Shown here: one piece after another, positions 22,779 to 32,156 of the stretch
Numbering within the stretch: the stretch's first letter is position 1
How the letters are laid out: every line of letters starts with the position of its first letter
Assembly: GCA_964550855.1 (NCBI GenBank)
Contig: CAZKBQ010000016.1
Span: forward strand, 1-64,000
From: JAGOBP01 sp964550855
GTDB taxonomy: Bacteria; Chloroflexota; Anaerolineae; Fen-1058
Length of the DNA: 64,000 nt
Direction of reading: 5' to 3'
Notes under the pieces: generated by a model
Told to the model about the DNA's origin: nothing
Seen by the model: only the letters and a program-made list of their open reading frames with translations
Databases searched by the model: none
Position numbers and translations under genes: made by a program

Positions 22779-25028
22779 CTAACCCCAGTCCTCAGGATTC
22801 TCGTCGTCCGCGCCGCCGATGAGCACCATTCGGGTGCGGCCGGCCTTCTGCTCCGGCCCGACCACACCCATCTCCTCCAGCCGATCGAGCAGATTCGCCG
22901 CCTTGGGGAAGCCCAGATTCAACTTGCGCTGCAACAGCGAAGCGCTGGCCGAACGCTGCTTCTTCACCACTTCGATGGCCTTTGCCAGCAGCACCTCGTC
23001 GTCATCTTCCAGTGCGGCCGTGGTGGGGCTGGCCTGCGCGATCTCCTCCAGCCGCTCCACTCTGGTCTGCGCCCATGGCGCTGGCTCGGCGGCCTCGTCG
23101 GCGTAGGCTTCGCGCCAGAAGCCCACCACCCGATCGATCTCGCGCTCGCTGACGTAACACCCCTGCACGCGAATCGGCCCGTTGGCCGTAGGCGACAGGA
23201 ACAGCATATCGCCCTTGCCCAGCAGCGTCTCCGCGCCCACGCTGTCCAGGATCACGCGGCTGTCCATGCCCGACGCCACCGAGAACGCTATGCGCGCCGG
23301 GAAGTTGGCCTTGATCAGGCCCGTGACCACGTCGGTGGACGGGCGCTGCGTGGCGATGACTAAGTGGATGCCCGTAGCGCGCGCCATCTGCGCGATGCGG
23401 CAGATGGTCTTCTCGATCTCGACCGGCGCGCTCAGCATCAGGTCGGACAGTTCGTCGATCATCACCGCCAGGTACGGCAGCTTGTCGCCGCCGGTGTCCA
23501 GCATCTGCTGGTTGTATTCGCCAATGTGGCGCACGCCCAGCGCCGCAAACTCCTTGTACCGCCGGTCCATCTCGCGCGTCACCCAGCGCAGCACGCCCAC
23601 CACCTGCTCCAGCTCAGTCTCAACCTTGCCATACAGATGCGGCAGGCCGTTGTACCGGATCAATTCCACCATCTTCGGATCGATCATCACCAATCGCAGA
23701 TCCTCCGGGGTGTTATTGGCGATGAGCGACATGATGATGGCGTTGATGCACACGCTCTTGCCCGAGCCGGTTGTGCCCGCGATCAGAATATGCGGCATCG
23801 CGCCCAGGTCGGCGGCAATCGCCGCGCCGCTCACGTCGCGGCCCAGCGCAAAGGCCAGCGGGGAGTTGAGCTTCTGGAAAGCGTTGCTCGTCAGCACGCC
23901 GCGCAGACCCACCATGGCGATCTGATCGTTGGGCACTTCAATACCCACAAACGACTCGCCCGGCACCGGCGCTTCAATGCGCAGCGTGGGCGCGGCCAGC
24001 GCCAGCGCCAGATCGTTGGCCAGCGAGGTGATCTGCGCCACGCGCACCTTCACGCGCTTCACCTCGCCGTCGCTCTGCGCCCGCTCAATGTAGCCCGGCT
24101 CCACGCCGAACTGCGTCACGGCCGGGCCTTGCGACACGCGCACCACGCTGGCTTCCAGTCCAAACTGCCGCAGCGTCTCTTCAATCACCCGCGACTTGCG
24201 CTCGATCTCGCCTTCGGTGATCGACGCCAGGGTGTGTTCCTCCAGCAGATCAAGACCGGGCAAATAGCGCGGCCGCTTGATCTTCCGGGGTTTTTCTTCG
24301 GTCTTGACGATCTTCAGCGGCAGCTGCGTGGCGGTGACCGGCAGGGTCTTGGGTGAGACATCCTTGGGCGGCACGATCTCTTCTTCGCTGGTGCTAATCT
24401 CGATCGGCGCAGCGGAGTCCGATCGGGCCGGTTGATCGATCGAGGGCCGGGTGAGCCGCGCGCGGAGGTTGATCACCAGCCGATTGAGCCACTCGCCCAA
24501 CGGGATCGCCAGTCCCCACGTCAATGCCGCCACGCCGACGACGCCGAACAACGCGCCCAGCAGGCCGCGATCGATACCGGCCAACATCGTCACCAGCGCC
24601 CAGCCGAACAGCCCGCCGCCTTCGCCGCGCTGAAAGGTCTCCCACGCCTTGGGATTGGCGGCCAGCGCGTGCAGCGCGCCCAGTAGCGCGAAGAAGGCGA
24701 TCTCCAGCCCGATGATGCTCTGCCACGGCACGTGCAGCACCGCGCCACGGCCCAGTTGGATGAGCAGCACACCGCCCAGCGCGATGAGCAGCACGGCCGC
24801 GAAGGCCCCCCAGCCAAACAACCAGTACAGCGCGCCGCTCCACCAATTGACCAGGCTGCCGGTAGTGAGAAACGTGAGCGAGAGGAAAGACAGTATCGCC
24901 AGCGCGAGGAGCAACACGCCGGCGATTTCGCGGCCGCGCGCCCCAAAGACCACGCGCAGCTGACGGCGGCGCGTGCTGGTGGCAGTACGCGCCGCCCCGG
25001 ATGATTTGCGAGCCGATGACTTAGACAT
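22779..25028 (-). CDS. ftsK: DNA translocase FtsK/SpoIIIE
   Basis: A septum-located DNA pump that clears and aligns chromosome termini during division. About 749 residues: four N-terminal membrane helices (about 30-190), a linker, the alpha/beta motor with P-loop GTTGSGKS near residue 416-424 and Walker B YLAVMIDELSDLM, and a C-terminal gamma winged helix (SASASLLQRKLNLGFPKAANLLDRL region) that reads polar DNA motifs. ATG 25028 (MSKSSARK) overlaps the end of the S1 gene by 8 bp; the longer frame to 25094 is inside that gene. The terminal tail ends EDWG. Confidence 0.96.
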   Translation of the reverse strand: MSKSSARKSSGAARTATSTRRRQLRVVFGARGREIAGVLLLALAILSFLSLTFLTTGSLVNWWSGALYWLFGWGAFAAVLLIALGGVLLIQLGRGAVLHVPWQSIIGLEIAFFALLGALHALAANPKAWETFQRGEGGGLFGWALVTMLAGIDRGLLGALFGVVGVAALTWGLAIPLGEWLNRLVINLRARLTRPSIDQPARSDSAAPIEISTSEEEIVPPKDVSPKTLPVTATQLPLKIVKTEEKPRKIKRPRYLPGLDLLEEHTLASITEGEIERKSRVIEETLRQFGLEASVVRVSQGPAVTQFGVEPGYIERAQSDGEVKRVKVRVAQITSLANDLALALAAPTLRIEAPVPGESFVGIEVPNDQIAMVGLRGVLTSNAFQKLNSPLAFALGRDVSGAAIAADLGAMPHILIAGTTGSGKSVCINAIIMSLIANNTPEDLRLVMIDPKMVELIRYNGLPHLYGKVETELEQVVGVLRWVTREMDRRYKEFAALGVRHIGEYNQQMLDTGGDKLPYLAVMIDELSDLMLSAPVEIEKTICRIAQMARATGIHLVIATQRPSTDVVTGLIKANFPARIAFSVASGMDSRVILDSVGAETLLGKGDMLFLSPTANGPIRVQGCYVSEREIDRVVGFWREAYADEAAEPAPWAQTRVERLEEIAQASPTTAALEDDDEVLLAKAIEVVKKQRSASASLLQRKLNLGFPKAANLLDRLEEMGVVGPEQKAGRTRMVLIGGADDENPEDWG

Positions 25029-26031
25029 GAAACTCGGATTGCGGCAGACGGAAGACGGCATCGTCCATGTCGGCAGCCGGCTCCATGTCGTCATCCGCAG
25101 TCCGCATTTGCGCCTGGGCCTGGCGCAGCGACAGCCCCAGCCGCCGGTGCGCCACGTTCACGTTCAAAACCTTGACCTGCACCCACTCGCCTTCATGCAC
25201 CACGTTGCGCGGATGCAGAAAAGTGCCTTCGGCCAGTTCCGAGATGTGAATCAGGCCCTCAACGCCTTCTTCCAGCCGCACAAACGCGCCGAAGTCCACC
25301 ACGGTCGTCACCACGCCTTGGACGATCTGATCGATCACGTATCGCTCGGCGACGGTGGCCCACGGATCAGGCTGCAGGCGCTTGACGCTCAGGGCCACGC
25401 GCCGCTGCGCGCGATCGACATTCATCACATACACGTCCACCGTCTGACCGGTCTTCAGCACATCGCCGGGATGATTGATGCGCCCCCAAGAAATCTCACT
25501 GATGTGCGCCAGCCCTTCCACGCCGCCCAGATCGATGAACGCGCCGAAGTCGCACACGGTCGTCACCACGCCGCAGCGCTTCTGGCCCGGCTGCATTTCA
25601 GCCATGAGCAATTCCAATCGGGCGCGATCGTTGTAGGCCAGCCGTTCGGACAACACAAAGCGGCCGCGCGCCCGATCAAGTTCGATAACCTTGCCGCGCA
25701 CCTCGGTGCCCACCCGCCGGGCAAATTCCGCCTTGCGTTGTTCGTCATCGGTGACGGCCGGCATGCCGATCAAATGCGACGACGGCACGAAGCCGTGCAG
25801 GCCCTGCCAGTCGACGAGCAGGCCGCCGCGGTTGAAGCCGGTTGCCTGGACTGTCAGCACCTCGTCGGCATCACACGCCCGCTGCGCCGACGCCCACAGC
25901 AGATCGATGGGGCGCTGCGCGAGGCCGGACTGGCCGTTGGCCGCCGGGGGCGCTTCCTTCAGCGTCGCTTCAACATCGGTCAGTAACGCCTGCCAATAAC
26001 CATCTTCAAATTCATTGTCATTCGGTTCCAT
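25021..26031 (-). CDS. S1 RNA-binding domain protein (ribosomal S1-like)
   Basis: A 336-residue protein with three S1-type OB folds. The first (about 55-130) is divergent; the second (about 155-230) has VVTTVCDFGAFIDLGGVEGL and LAHISEISW; the third (about 240-315) has VVTTVVDFGAFVRLEEGVEGL and IHISELAEG. Three-repeat S1 proteins of this size are the S1-like 30S proteins of deep-branching bacteria. It is expected to bind mRNA on the ribosome. It precedes ftsK with overlap, and a TAGAAT promoter lies upstream. Confidence 0.88.
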   Translation of the reverse strand: MEPNDNEFEDGYWQALLTDVEATLKEAPPAANGQSGLAQRPIDLLWASAQRACDADEVLTVQATGFNRGGLLVDWQGLHGFVPSSHLIGMPAVTDDEQRKAEFARRVGTEVRGKVIELDRARGRFVLSERLAYNDRARLELLMAEMQPGQKRCGVVTTVCDFGAFIDLGGVEGLAHISEISWGRINHPGDVLKTGQTVDVYVMNVDRAQRRVALSVKRLQPDPWATVAERYVIDQIVQGVVTTVVDFGAFVRLEEGVEGLIHISELAEGTFLHPRNVVHEGEWVQVKVLNVNVAHRRLGLSLRQAQAQMRTADDDMEPAADMDDAVFRLPQSEFHV

Positions 26032-26085
26032 ATCCCTGCTCCTGAGTGCCGGACACTGACTAAGACCACGGCCGATAGATGCTCT

Positions 26086-26091
26086 ATTCTA
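26086..26091 (-). promoter_or_regulatory. -10 element upstream of the S1/ftsK operon
   Basis: On the minus strand, TAGAAT (26091-26086) preceded by TTG, with TTGGCT 18 bp further upstream as a possible -35. It lies 55 bp from the S1 start in a locally AT-rich stretch. Confidence 0.55.
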
Positions 26092-26123
26092 CAAAGAAAT
26101 TCAAAAATAAGCCAAATCGTCAA

Positions 26124-28067
26124 TCAATCTGGATTAGATCCGTTGGGGGCGGGAACAACCGGCGGCGGTTCCACCACCCGATCGGCTGTTGCCCGCTCCT
26201 CCATCTTCATCAGCGCGGCCGCCAGCGCCTCCACGGCGATCTTCTGTTTGCGGTACAGATCGCTCTCGCTCATCGCCAGCCGTCCGGCGATGTCGCGCAC
26301 CTTGCGCCCCTGAATGAAGCGCATTTCAAGGATGTTGTATAACACCCACTCGGCGGCGGTCAGGCTGCGTTGACCGTCGGGACGCAGCTGTTCGATCGCT
26401 TCGGCCAGCACCGCGCGCAGCGCCTTGGGCGCGTCGTCATTGTGCTGCGGCCGCGCCTGCGCCACCAGCTGCATCCTCAACAGCGGGCTGGTCGTCAACT
26501 TGGGGCCGCCCCAGTAATGGCTCAGCGCGTCCTTCACCCAACTTGGAAATTCCGGATCGGCGGTAAGCGTCACGTCGGGCGGCGGCTGGGTGGGCGAATC
26601 GGTGTAGCGGATGGCGCCGCGCTGACGCTGAATCACGTCGATCTCCGGCATCATGCGTTCCACGGCCGCAAACACTTCCTGCTGCAAGCGGCGATCTTCC
26701 AACGCTACCGCCGCCTGCCGCAGCAGCACTTGCAGGCTGCGCATTTCGTCAGCAGTGAGGTCGGGATGATCCGCGCGAGCGGCGGCGGCCAGCGCGCCTA
26801 GCAGGCCTTCGTCGCCGCGCGCCCACAGCGGCCACACCCAGAATCCATCGAAGATCAGCGGGCCGTTCTCGACCGGCGAGTTTTGCGCACCGCGCATCTC
26901 TTTCAGCGCCTGCGTGAACAGTTCCACCGGGCCGATGTGCGCGCGCAGCCGCCACACGCCGTCGGCATCCAGCGATGCCAGAAACACGCGCGGCACGCGC
27001 AGCAAATCGGCCACGGCGGTTAGAATGTTTTCCAGGAACTGCTGAAGATCGGTCGTGGTCAACAACCGATCGCCCAGATTGCGGATGTAATCGAGCTCGG
27101 CGCGATCTTGCTGGAATAAGATCACGTCCAAAAACGGCTGCAGTGAGCCGCGCAGCACCTGAAAGATCACGATGAAAAACACGATCGCCAGCACCGTGAT
27201 CGTGTCGCGCTGCAAGCCCAGGAATTCCTCAAAACTCGAGATCGCCACGACCGCCGCGGCGATGGTGGCCGCTGTGACCGGGCCGCGGAACAGGAAACGA
27301 ATCAGGCGGTACTTCACCACCCGATCGGGCGCCAGCACCCCGAAGTAGGCGACGCTGTAGCCCAGCACGATCAACATCGCGGCGATCAAGATATTGCCCG
27401 CCACCAGCAGCAGCCACGAAGAGAGCGGCACAGTGAGGTCTTCGTTGCCGGACAGCAGCAGATACGGGAAGACCGCCAGCAGCGGTCCGGTGGACGACAG
27501 CAGGAGATAGGTCATGCGCCGCTGCGAGGTGGGTGTCAGACACCGGCGGCGCGCTTCCACAATGCCAATCAGCGCCGCAACGGCCGTGCCGCCGAAGTAG
27601 GCCACGTACACCCAGAAAAACGGGCCGGGCCGCAGGTGCGGTGCGGCATTGAGCAGCACGCTGCCTTCGACGATGACGTCGGTGAACAAAGCCAGCGCCA
27701 TGAACACCAGGCCCGATGCATAGGCCAGATAGACCAGCCAGCGCCGCAGTCGATCGAAGGAGTTGGTGGTGCGCAGCAGGTTGTCGGCAAAATGCAGGTA
27801 GGCGGCGGGCACAATGGCGATGCCGATCCACTGCAGGCGCAGCCAGCGCTCGGTCGCTTCCAGATCGGTGGCGCGATACAGGATCGCATCGCCCACATAC
27901 ACCAGCATCACTCCGGCCAGCAGCACGCTGAAGGCGCGCGCTACGGGCGAACGCCAGTTGTAGCGCACGATGTACAACACCAGCGCGAAGGCAGTGACAG
28001 CCGTCCCGGTTGACAGTATGGAGTTGATGAGCGCGAGGGCGGGTATGACGTTAATGGAGCCGATCAT
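26124..28067 (-). CDS. Membrane sensor with GAF domain and sigma-4-like helix-turn-helix
   Basis: A 647-residue protein. Residues 1 to about 310 hold eight or nine membrane helices of the 7TM/histidine-kinase N-terminal type. A GAF-like domain follows (about 330-490, LLTTTDLQQFLENILTAVAD onward). The C-terminus (about 570-640) reads as sigma-70 region 4: TAAEWVLYNILEMRF, GRKVRDIAGRLAMSES, then a recognition-helix-like DLYRKQKIAVEAL. No kinase, H-box or ATPase motifs. This suggests a one-component membrane-bound transcription regulator. ATG 28067 is chosen; a longer TTG frame to 28127 exists. Confidence 0.7.
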   Translation of the reverse strand: MIGSINVIPALALINSILSTGTAVTAFALVLYIVRYNWRSPVARAFSVLLAGVMLVYVGDAILYRATDLEATERWLRLQWIGIAIVPAAYLHFADNLLRTTNSFDRLRRWLVYLAYASGLVFMALALFTDVIVEGSVLLNAAPHLRPGPFFWVYVAYFGGTAVAALIGIVEARRRCLTPTSQRRMTYLLLSSTGPLLAVFPYLLLSGNEDLTVPLSSWLLLVAGNILIAAMLIVLGYSVAYFGVLAPDRVVKYRLIRFLFRGPVTAATIAAAVVAISSFEEFLGLQRDTITVLAIVFFIVIFQVLRGSLQPFLDVILFQQDRAELDYIRNLGDRLLTTTDLQQFLENILTAVADLLRVPRVFLASLDADGVWRLRAHIGPVELFTQALKEMRGAQNSPVENGPLIFDGFWVWPLWARGDEGLLGALAAAARADHPDLTADEMRSLQVLLRQAAVALEDRRLQQEVFAAVERMMPEIDVIQRQRGAIRYTDSPTQPPPDVTLTADPEFPSWVKDALSHYWGGPKLTTSPLLRMQLVAQARPQHNDDAPKALRAVLAEAIEQLRPDGQRSLTAAEWVLYNILEMRFIQGRKVRDIAGRLAMSESDLYRKQKIAVEALAAALMKMEERATADRVVEPPPVVPAPNGSNPD

Positions 28068-28129
28068 GCTGCTAAGACTACCTTCTAATAGCCAATCCAA
28101 GTGCGGGCCGGCCGGCCCGCCGGGCAATG

Positions 28130-28669
28130 CTAATGCAGCGCCAGCGCAAAGAACAGGGCAATATCCTGATTGGCAAAGTAATGATCGTGAAAGCCGCAGA
28201 ACTTAAAGCCGTGTTTCTGGCAAAAGCAAATCGCCGGGTAATTCTTGGTCTGCACTTCCATCACCACCCACCGCAGATGCTGCTCGCGGCCCCAATCGCT
28301 GATGCGCTTGAGCAGGGCACTGCCCACGCCGCTGCGACGCGCCGGGCGCGCCACCACCAGATCGTTGATCCACAGCGTGGCTTGCGGCACGCGCCGCATG
28401 AGCGCGGCATAACCGGCCAGGCCGTCCGGCCGATCGGCGATCAGCAGCGCATCGCAGGCCTGCCAGCCCGCCGTCAACAGCTGCGCGTCGCGCGGATAGT
28501 CCACCCGCATTTCGCGCGGCAGCTTCACGGCGCGGAAACCGACCGAGATCTGGCCGCCCTGCGTATGGCTGTCCATCTGCCAGACGTGTTCCGTAACATA
28601 CGATGGATCAACTGCCAGGCAGCGCGCCAGGTCGGTTTTGATCGCCGAACGGATGATGACATTAGCCAT
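28130..28669 (-). CDS. GNAT-family N-acetyltransferase
   Basis: A 179-residue acetyltransferase. The acetyl-CoA pyrophosphate-binding loop RRSGVGSALL (R/Q-x-x-G-x-G/A) follows the strand LWINDLVVAR. The later VVMEVQTKNYPAICFCQKHGFKFCGFHD is the Asn-containing motif B of this family. It resembles streptothricin acetyltransferase-type GNATs, but substrate cannot be inferred. A TGCTAGAAT extended -10 lies just upstream. Confidence 0.85.
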   Translation of the reverse strand: MANVIIRSAIKTDLARCLAVDPSYVTEHVWQMDSHTQGGQISVGFRAVKLPREMRVDYPRDAQLLTAGWQACDALLIADRPDGLAGYAALMRRVPQATLWINDLVVARPARRSGVGSALLKRISDWGREQHLRWVVMEVQTKNYPAICFCQKHGFKFCGFHDHYFANQDIALFFALALH

Positions 28670-28678
28670 GATAGCTCT

Positions 28679-28687
28679 ATTCTAGCA
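28679..28687 (-). promoter_or_regulatory. Extended -10 promoter of the GNAT gene
   Basis: The minus strand reads TGCTAGAAT, with TAGAAT at 28684-28679, 10 bp upstream of the GNAT ATG. The transcript would therefore be nearly leaderless. No clear -35. Confidence 0.5.
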
Positions 28688-28715
28688 CCTTTTCCCGCCG
28701 GGGTCGCGGGCGGCG

Positions 28716-29483
28716 TTACGGCGCGGGCTGAATCAGTACTGGCACCGTGCAGTGTGGCAGCTCATTGCCAGTGTTGTCCACCACCACCAGGCTGATGAGA
28801 TATTGGCCGGGCTGCTGCAACAGTGCGCCGGCATCGATCTCGCCCAAGACGTTGTCGCGCATGGGGGTGCGCATCACCTCACCCGCAGTGACTTCCGCAT
28901 CGTTGGTGGCGGGGCCGCGAATCGTAAACTTGTAAAATGCGAAGTTGGGCGCATCAGCCGTGCCGCGCAGTTGAATCGGGCCGGAGAAGGTTTGGCCGGC
29001 AACCGGCGCCACCAGCTGCACGTTGGGATCGGGGCAGTTGGCGACCAGAGCCACCGGCGGCGTAGGCGTGGGCGCTTCGGTGGCAGCGCCCGGCGCAGCC
29101 ACCGTCGGCGGCGGCGCACTGCCGGTGGGCGTTTCGGTGGGGCGCGGCGTGCGCGTGGGCGAAGGCTGATATGTAGGCGTGGGCGTTTTGGTCGCCAGCA
29201 CAAACTGTGGAGTCGGTGTGGCCGCTTCGGCCGCCGCTTCCAACGTCGGCGCGACGTAGGTGGAGAGCAGATACGTCGCCAGCGCCACCAGGCCAAATGC
29301 GCCGATCATCAGCGTGCCGCGCGCCATGCGTGTGCCTGCCGCCTCACGCTCCAGCGAATACAGCGCCTTGCGACCGGCCTGTCGCGCCACCATGATCTCG
29401 CGCAGGTACAACACCGCACCGATGATGCACACGACGTAGATCAGGCCGGCGTAATTGGCCAGCAACTGCAGAAAAAACACCAT
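28716..29483 (-). CDS. Membrane-anchored Thr/Pro-rich protein with Ig-like C-terminal domain
   Basis: 255 residues. Two N-terminal membrane helices (about 5-25 and 55-75) surround a short basic loop. Then comes a low-complexity Thr/Pro/Ala linker (about 85-150) with repeated TPTP and PTRTP motifs, likely glycosylated or cell-wall-spanning. A C-terminal beta domain (about 155-253) contains LVAPVAGQTFSGPIQLRGTA and YLISLVVVDNTGN, as in bacterial Ig-like domains. Probably an extracytoplasmic protein; role unknown. It is 6 bp downstream of the purine nucleoside phosphorylase gene. Confidence 0.75.
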   Translation of the reverse strand: MVFFLQLLANYAGLIYVVCIIGAVLYLREIMVARQAGRKALYSLEREAAGTRMARGTLMIGAFGLVALATYLLSTYVAPTLEAAAEAATPTPQFVLATKTPTPTYQPSPTRTPRPTETPTGSAPPPTVAAPGAATEAPTPTPPVALVANCPDPNVQLVAPVAGQTFSGPIQLRGTADAPNFAFYKFTIRGPATNDAEVTAGEVMRTPMRDNVLGEIDAGALLQQPGQYLISLVVVDNTGNELPHCTVPVLIQPAP

Positions 29484-29489
29484 ACGCTC

Positions 29490-30329
29490 TCAAGCCGCGC
29501 GCAACACGCCTCGAATGAGCGTGGTCAACTTTGGCACAATCATCCGGCCGGCTTCCAGCACTTCTTCGTGCGTGGTCTCCACATTCACACCGGGCATCGG
29601 CAGGGCGTTGCTGATGCCGGAGAAGCCCAGCACCCGCAAACCGCCGTGGCGGGCGGCGATCGTTTCCGGCACGGTGGACATCCCCACGGCATCGGCGCCG
29701 ATCAAACGCAGAAACTTGATGTCGGCCGGCGACTCGAAGCTGGGCCCGGCCAGACAGATGTACACACCCTGCTTCAGGTCGATGCCGTTGTCCGCCGCGA
29801 CGCGCAGCGCCGCCGTTCGCAAGCCGAGATCGTAAGCCTGCGACATATCGGGGAAACGCGGCCCCAGCGAGTCGTCGTTCGGGCCGCGCAGCGGGTTCAA
29901 CCCCGCCATGCCGATCAGGTTGATGTGATCAGTGATGAGCATGACATCGCCCGCCACAAAGGACGTGTTGAGGCCGCCCGCTGCGTTGGTCAGGATCAGC
30001 GTCTGAATGCCCAATAGCTGCATGATGCGGATGGGGAAGGTGACCTGCCCCATCGAATAGCCTTCATAATAATGCACGCGGCCCTGCATTACCAAAACCG
30101 ATCGGCCTTCCAGCTGACCGATGACCATCCGCCCGGCGTGACCCACCACGGACGACATCGGAAAATGCGGGATCGTATTAAACGGCACGATCTCGGCGTC
30201 TTCCACTGCACCAGCGAGGTCGCCCAGCCCCGAGCCCAGCACCAGGCCGAATTCCGGCTGGCAGCGCGTACGGCTGCGGATGAAGGCCACGGCCTGTTCG
30301 ACTTGTCCACGCGTAATGAAATCTGACAC
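29490..30329 (-). CDS. punA: Purine-nucleoside phosphorylase
   Basis: Trimeric PNP cleaving guanosine and inosine with phosphate. 279 residues with family motifs: phosphate loop LVLGSGLGDLAG, VVGHAGRMVIG, VLVMQGRVHYYEGY (active-site His), TNAAGGLN and the purine-site GPSFESPADI...GADAVGMSTVPE. In the same gene neighbourhood upp (uracil salvage) occurs 4 kb away, suggesting nucleobase salvage is well served. It is followed closely by the Thr/Pro-rich protein gene. Confidence 0.95.
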   Translation of the reverse strand: MSDFITRGQVEQAVAFIRSRTRCQPEFGLVLGSGLGDLAGAVEDAEIVPFNTIPHFPMSSVVGHAGRMVIGQLEGRSVLVMQGRVHYYEGYSMGQVTFPIRIMQLLGIQTLILTNAAGGLNTSFVAGDVMLITDHINLIGMAGLNPLRGPNDDSLGPRFPDMSQAYDLGLRTAALRVAADNGIDLKQGVYICLAGPSFESPADIKFLRLIGADAVGMSTVPETIAARHGGLRVLGFSGISNALPMPGVNVETTHEEVLEAGRMIVPKLTTLIRGVLRAA

Positions 30330-30362
30330 GCTTGTTCGGTTCCTTTTCAGTGAAGGTCGGCG

Positions 30363-31055
30363 CTACAGCTTGGCCAGCAGCCTGGCTTTGGCCGTCTGAT
30401 ACTCGGCATCGCTGATGGCGCCGGTTTTGCGCAAATTATCCAGTTCCGCGATCTGCCGCAGCGGATCGTCTTCGTTGTCGGCAGCCGCCGGCCGGGATGC
30501 CCCCATAAACGCGCCGCTCACGGGCACCTGGCGCGGCGCGCGGGCGCGGGCATCGTCGTGGTCAGCGCTCAGGGCCACCTTCGCATCGAGGATGGCCGTC
30601 TTGAAGCGCACCGGTTCGTTCAACCGCCTCAGCAGATTGGTGCCCACATCGCTGCCAGTGATGATCGCCAGATCGCCATAGCCCAGCATCCGCCCCAGCA
30701 CCGACTGCGTCAGCACGATGTCGTTGACCTTTTCCAGCGACGAGTCGGAGGTCTTCTTGTTGACGATGCCCTCGGTCTGGATCACGCGATAGTTGGTGAC
30801 GATGTATTGCTCCGCCTCCCACTGGATCAAATCCCAGCCGAATTTGCCCAGCGGATACAGCAGCGCAAACAGGAAAAAGCCGCGGACACTCGCCAGAAAC
30901 TCCACATTGGCGCTGCCCGCCAGGGCGTAGATCACCAGGATCACAATAGCGATGAACAGGTTGATCAGCGCCGACGCCAGCAGCGTTGTCCAGTGCTGCC
31001 GCGAGATGACCAGAATGCGTTCACCCTTGCCCAGCAGATCATCAACGTAACCCAT
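30363..31055 (-). CDS. PH-domain (bPH2) membrane protein with SHOCT tail
   Basis: 230 residues. Two membrane helices (about 24-46 and 58-78) are followed by a bacterial PH domain (about 80-165) with YIVTNYRVIQTEG, SDSSLEKVNDIVLTQSVLG and DLAIITGSD. The C-terminus (about 198-230, DPLRQIAELDNLRKTGAISD) is a SHOCT short helical module. Such proteins sit in the membrane and may bind lipids or peptides; no enzymatic activity is expected. It lies between the recombinase and PNP genes. Confidence 0.85.
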   Translation of the reverse strand: MGYVDDLLGKGERILVISRQHWTTLLASALINLFIAIVILVIYALAGSANVEFLASVRGFFLFALLYPLGKFGWDLIQWEAEQYIVTNYRVIQTEGIVNKKTSDSSLEKVNDIVLTQSVLGRMLGYGDLAIITGSDVGTNLLRRLNEPVRFKTAILDAKVALSADHDDARARAPRQVPVSGAFMGASRPAAADNEDDPLRQIAELDNLRKTGAISDAEYQTAKARLLAKL

Positions 31056-31112
31056 GAGTTGGCTCCTGATGGATGACGGCCGGCCGATCGGTGGAGGCGG
31101 CCCGGCCGCGCA

Positions 31113-32072
31113 CTATTCCAGCGCGTGTTCTTCCGCCGGACTGGCCAGGGCCGGCTCGTCCGGCTGCACGTAAATCTGCGTCGTGGAGATGTTGGCATGC
31201 CCCAGAAAGCGCTGCACTTCGGCCAGGCTGGCCTTCTTGTTCTTAAGCATATGAGCCGCAAAGGAATGGCGCAGCACATGCGGAGTCACGTCATAGGTCA
31301 GGCCGGCTCTGATCGCATACTCCTTGAGGATGAGCCACATGCCCTGTCGGGTCAATTTCTGGCCGCGCTGATTCAGAAACAGGGCGGTTTGCGACAGCGC
31401 CCCGCCCTTCAACAGGCCCGGTCGGCCGCGTTCCAAGTAGATCTGCACGGCTTCGGCGCTTGGCGCACTGATGGGCACCCGCCGCTCGCGCCCGCCCGTG
31501 CTGTGTACGCGCACGGTGCGCTCGACCACATCCACATCGTCCACTTGCAGCGACACCAATTCCGACACTCGCATCCCCGTTGCGTACAGCAGTTCCAACA
31601 GGGCGTGATCGCGCAGGACCTTGGGCGAATGTCCCGCCCCCGGCGCAGCCAGCAGCCGCTCCACGTCTTCATCGGGCATCGTGCGCGGCAAGCGCTTGGC
31701 CACGCGCGGCGCCTCCAGGCCGGCCGCCGGATCACTGGCCAGGCTGCCGGCTTTGTACAGATAATTGAAGAAGGACTTAACCGCGGCCACCTTGCGCGCC
31801 ACGGTGGACACCGCCACGGGCTTCGACTCGCCGTTGTGCCGCACGATCTTCTGCTCGCGTAAGAACGCCACAAACTCATTCAACATATCGGTCGTCACCG
31901 CCGCCCACGACTCGATCGGTTCCGGTCGACGCGCAAGGAACTCAAGCAATTGCGTCAGATCGTTACGGTAAGCCGAGACGGTGTTCTGGGCATAACCGCT
32001 GCTTCGCGCGAGTTCGCCCAGAAACAGATCGACCGTCAACCGCAGTTCGCCGGTTGTGACATCATCGATCAT
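31113..32072 (-). CDS. Tyrosine recombinase (XerC/XerD family)
   Basis: 319 residues, typical of Xer recombinases that resolve chromosome dimers at dif with FtsK. The N-terminal SAM-like DNA-binding domain covers about 1-110. The catalytic residues are visible: Arg in YATGMRVSEL, His/Arg in TPHVLRHSF, His in LGHANISTTQ and Tyr in QIYVQPD. No mobile element ends are visible, and ftsK is also in the window, so a housekeeping Xer role is likely. It has its own promoter downstream of queA. Confidence 0.9.
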   Translation of the reverse strand: MIDDVTTGELRLTVDLFLGELARSSGYAQNTVSAYRNDLTQLLEFLARRPEPIESWAAVTTDMLNEFVAFLREQKIVRHNGESKPVAVSTVARKVAAVKSFFNYLYKAGSLASDPAAGLEAPRVAKRLPRTMPDEDVERLLAAPGAGHSPKVLRDHALLELLYATGMRVSELVSLQVDDVDVVERTVRVHSTGGRERRVPISAPSAEAVQIYLERGRPGLLKGGALSQTALFLNQRGQKLTRQGMWLILKEYAIRAGLTYDVTPHVLRHSFAAHMLKNKKASLAEVQRFLGHANISTTQIYVQPDEPALASPAEEHALE

Positions 32073-32126
32073 GCTCGCACCTCCCGTCAGTAGCTGAATC
32101 TTTACGCATCGAGCCTGTCCCGATTC

Positions 32127-32154
32127 ATTATAGCAAGGCTTGCCATAAAATCAA
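32127..32154 (-). promoter_or_regulatory. Promoter of the tyrosine recombinase gene
   Basis: On the minus strand, TTGATT (32154-32149), a 16-bp spacer and TGCTATAAT with TATAAT at 32132-32127, about 55 bp upstream of the ATG. It is squeezed between the queA stop and the recombinase start. Confidence 0.65.
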
Positions 32155-32156
32155 AA

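Noticed and set aside
31113..32072. Integrase of a mobile element
   Set aside because: No attachment-site duplication, cargo genes or inverted ends were seen; length and setting (queA, ruvB, ftsK nearby) fit housekeeping Xer recombination.
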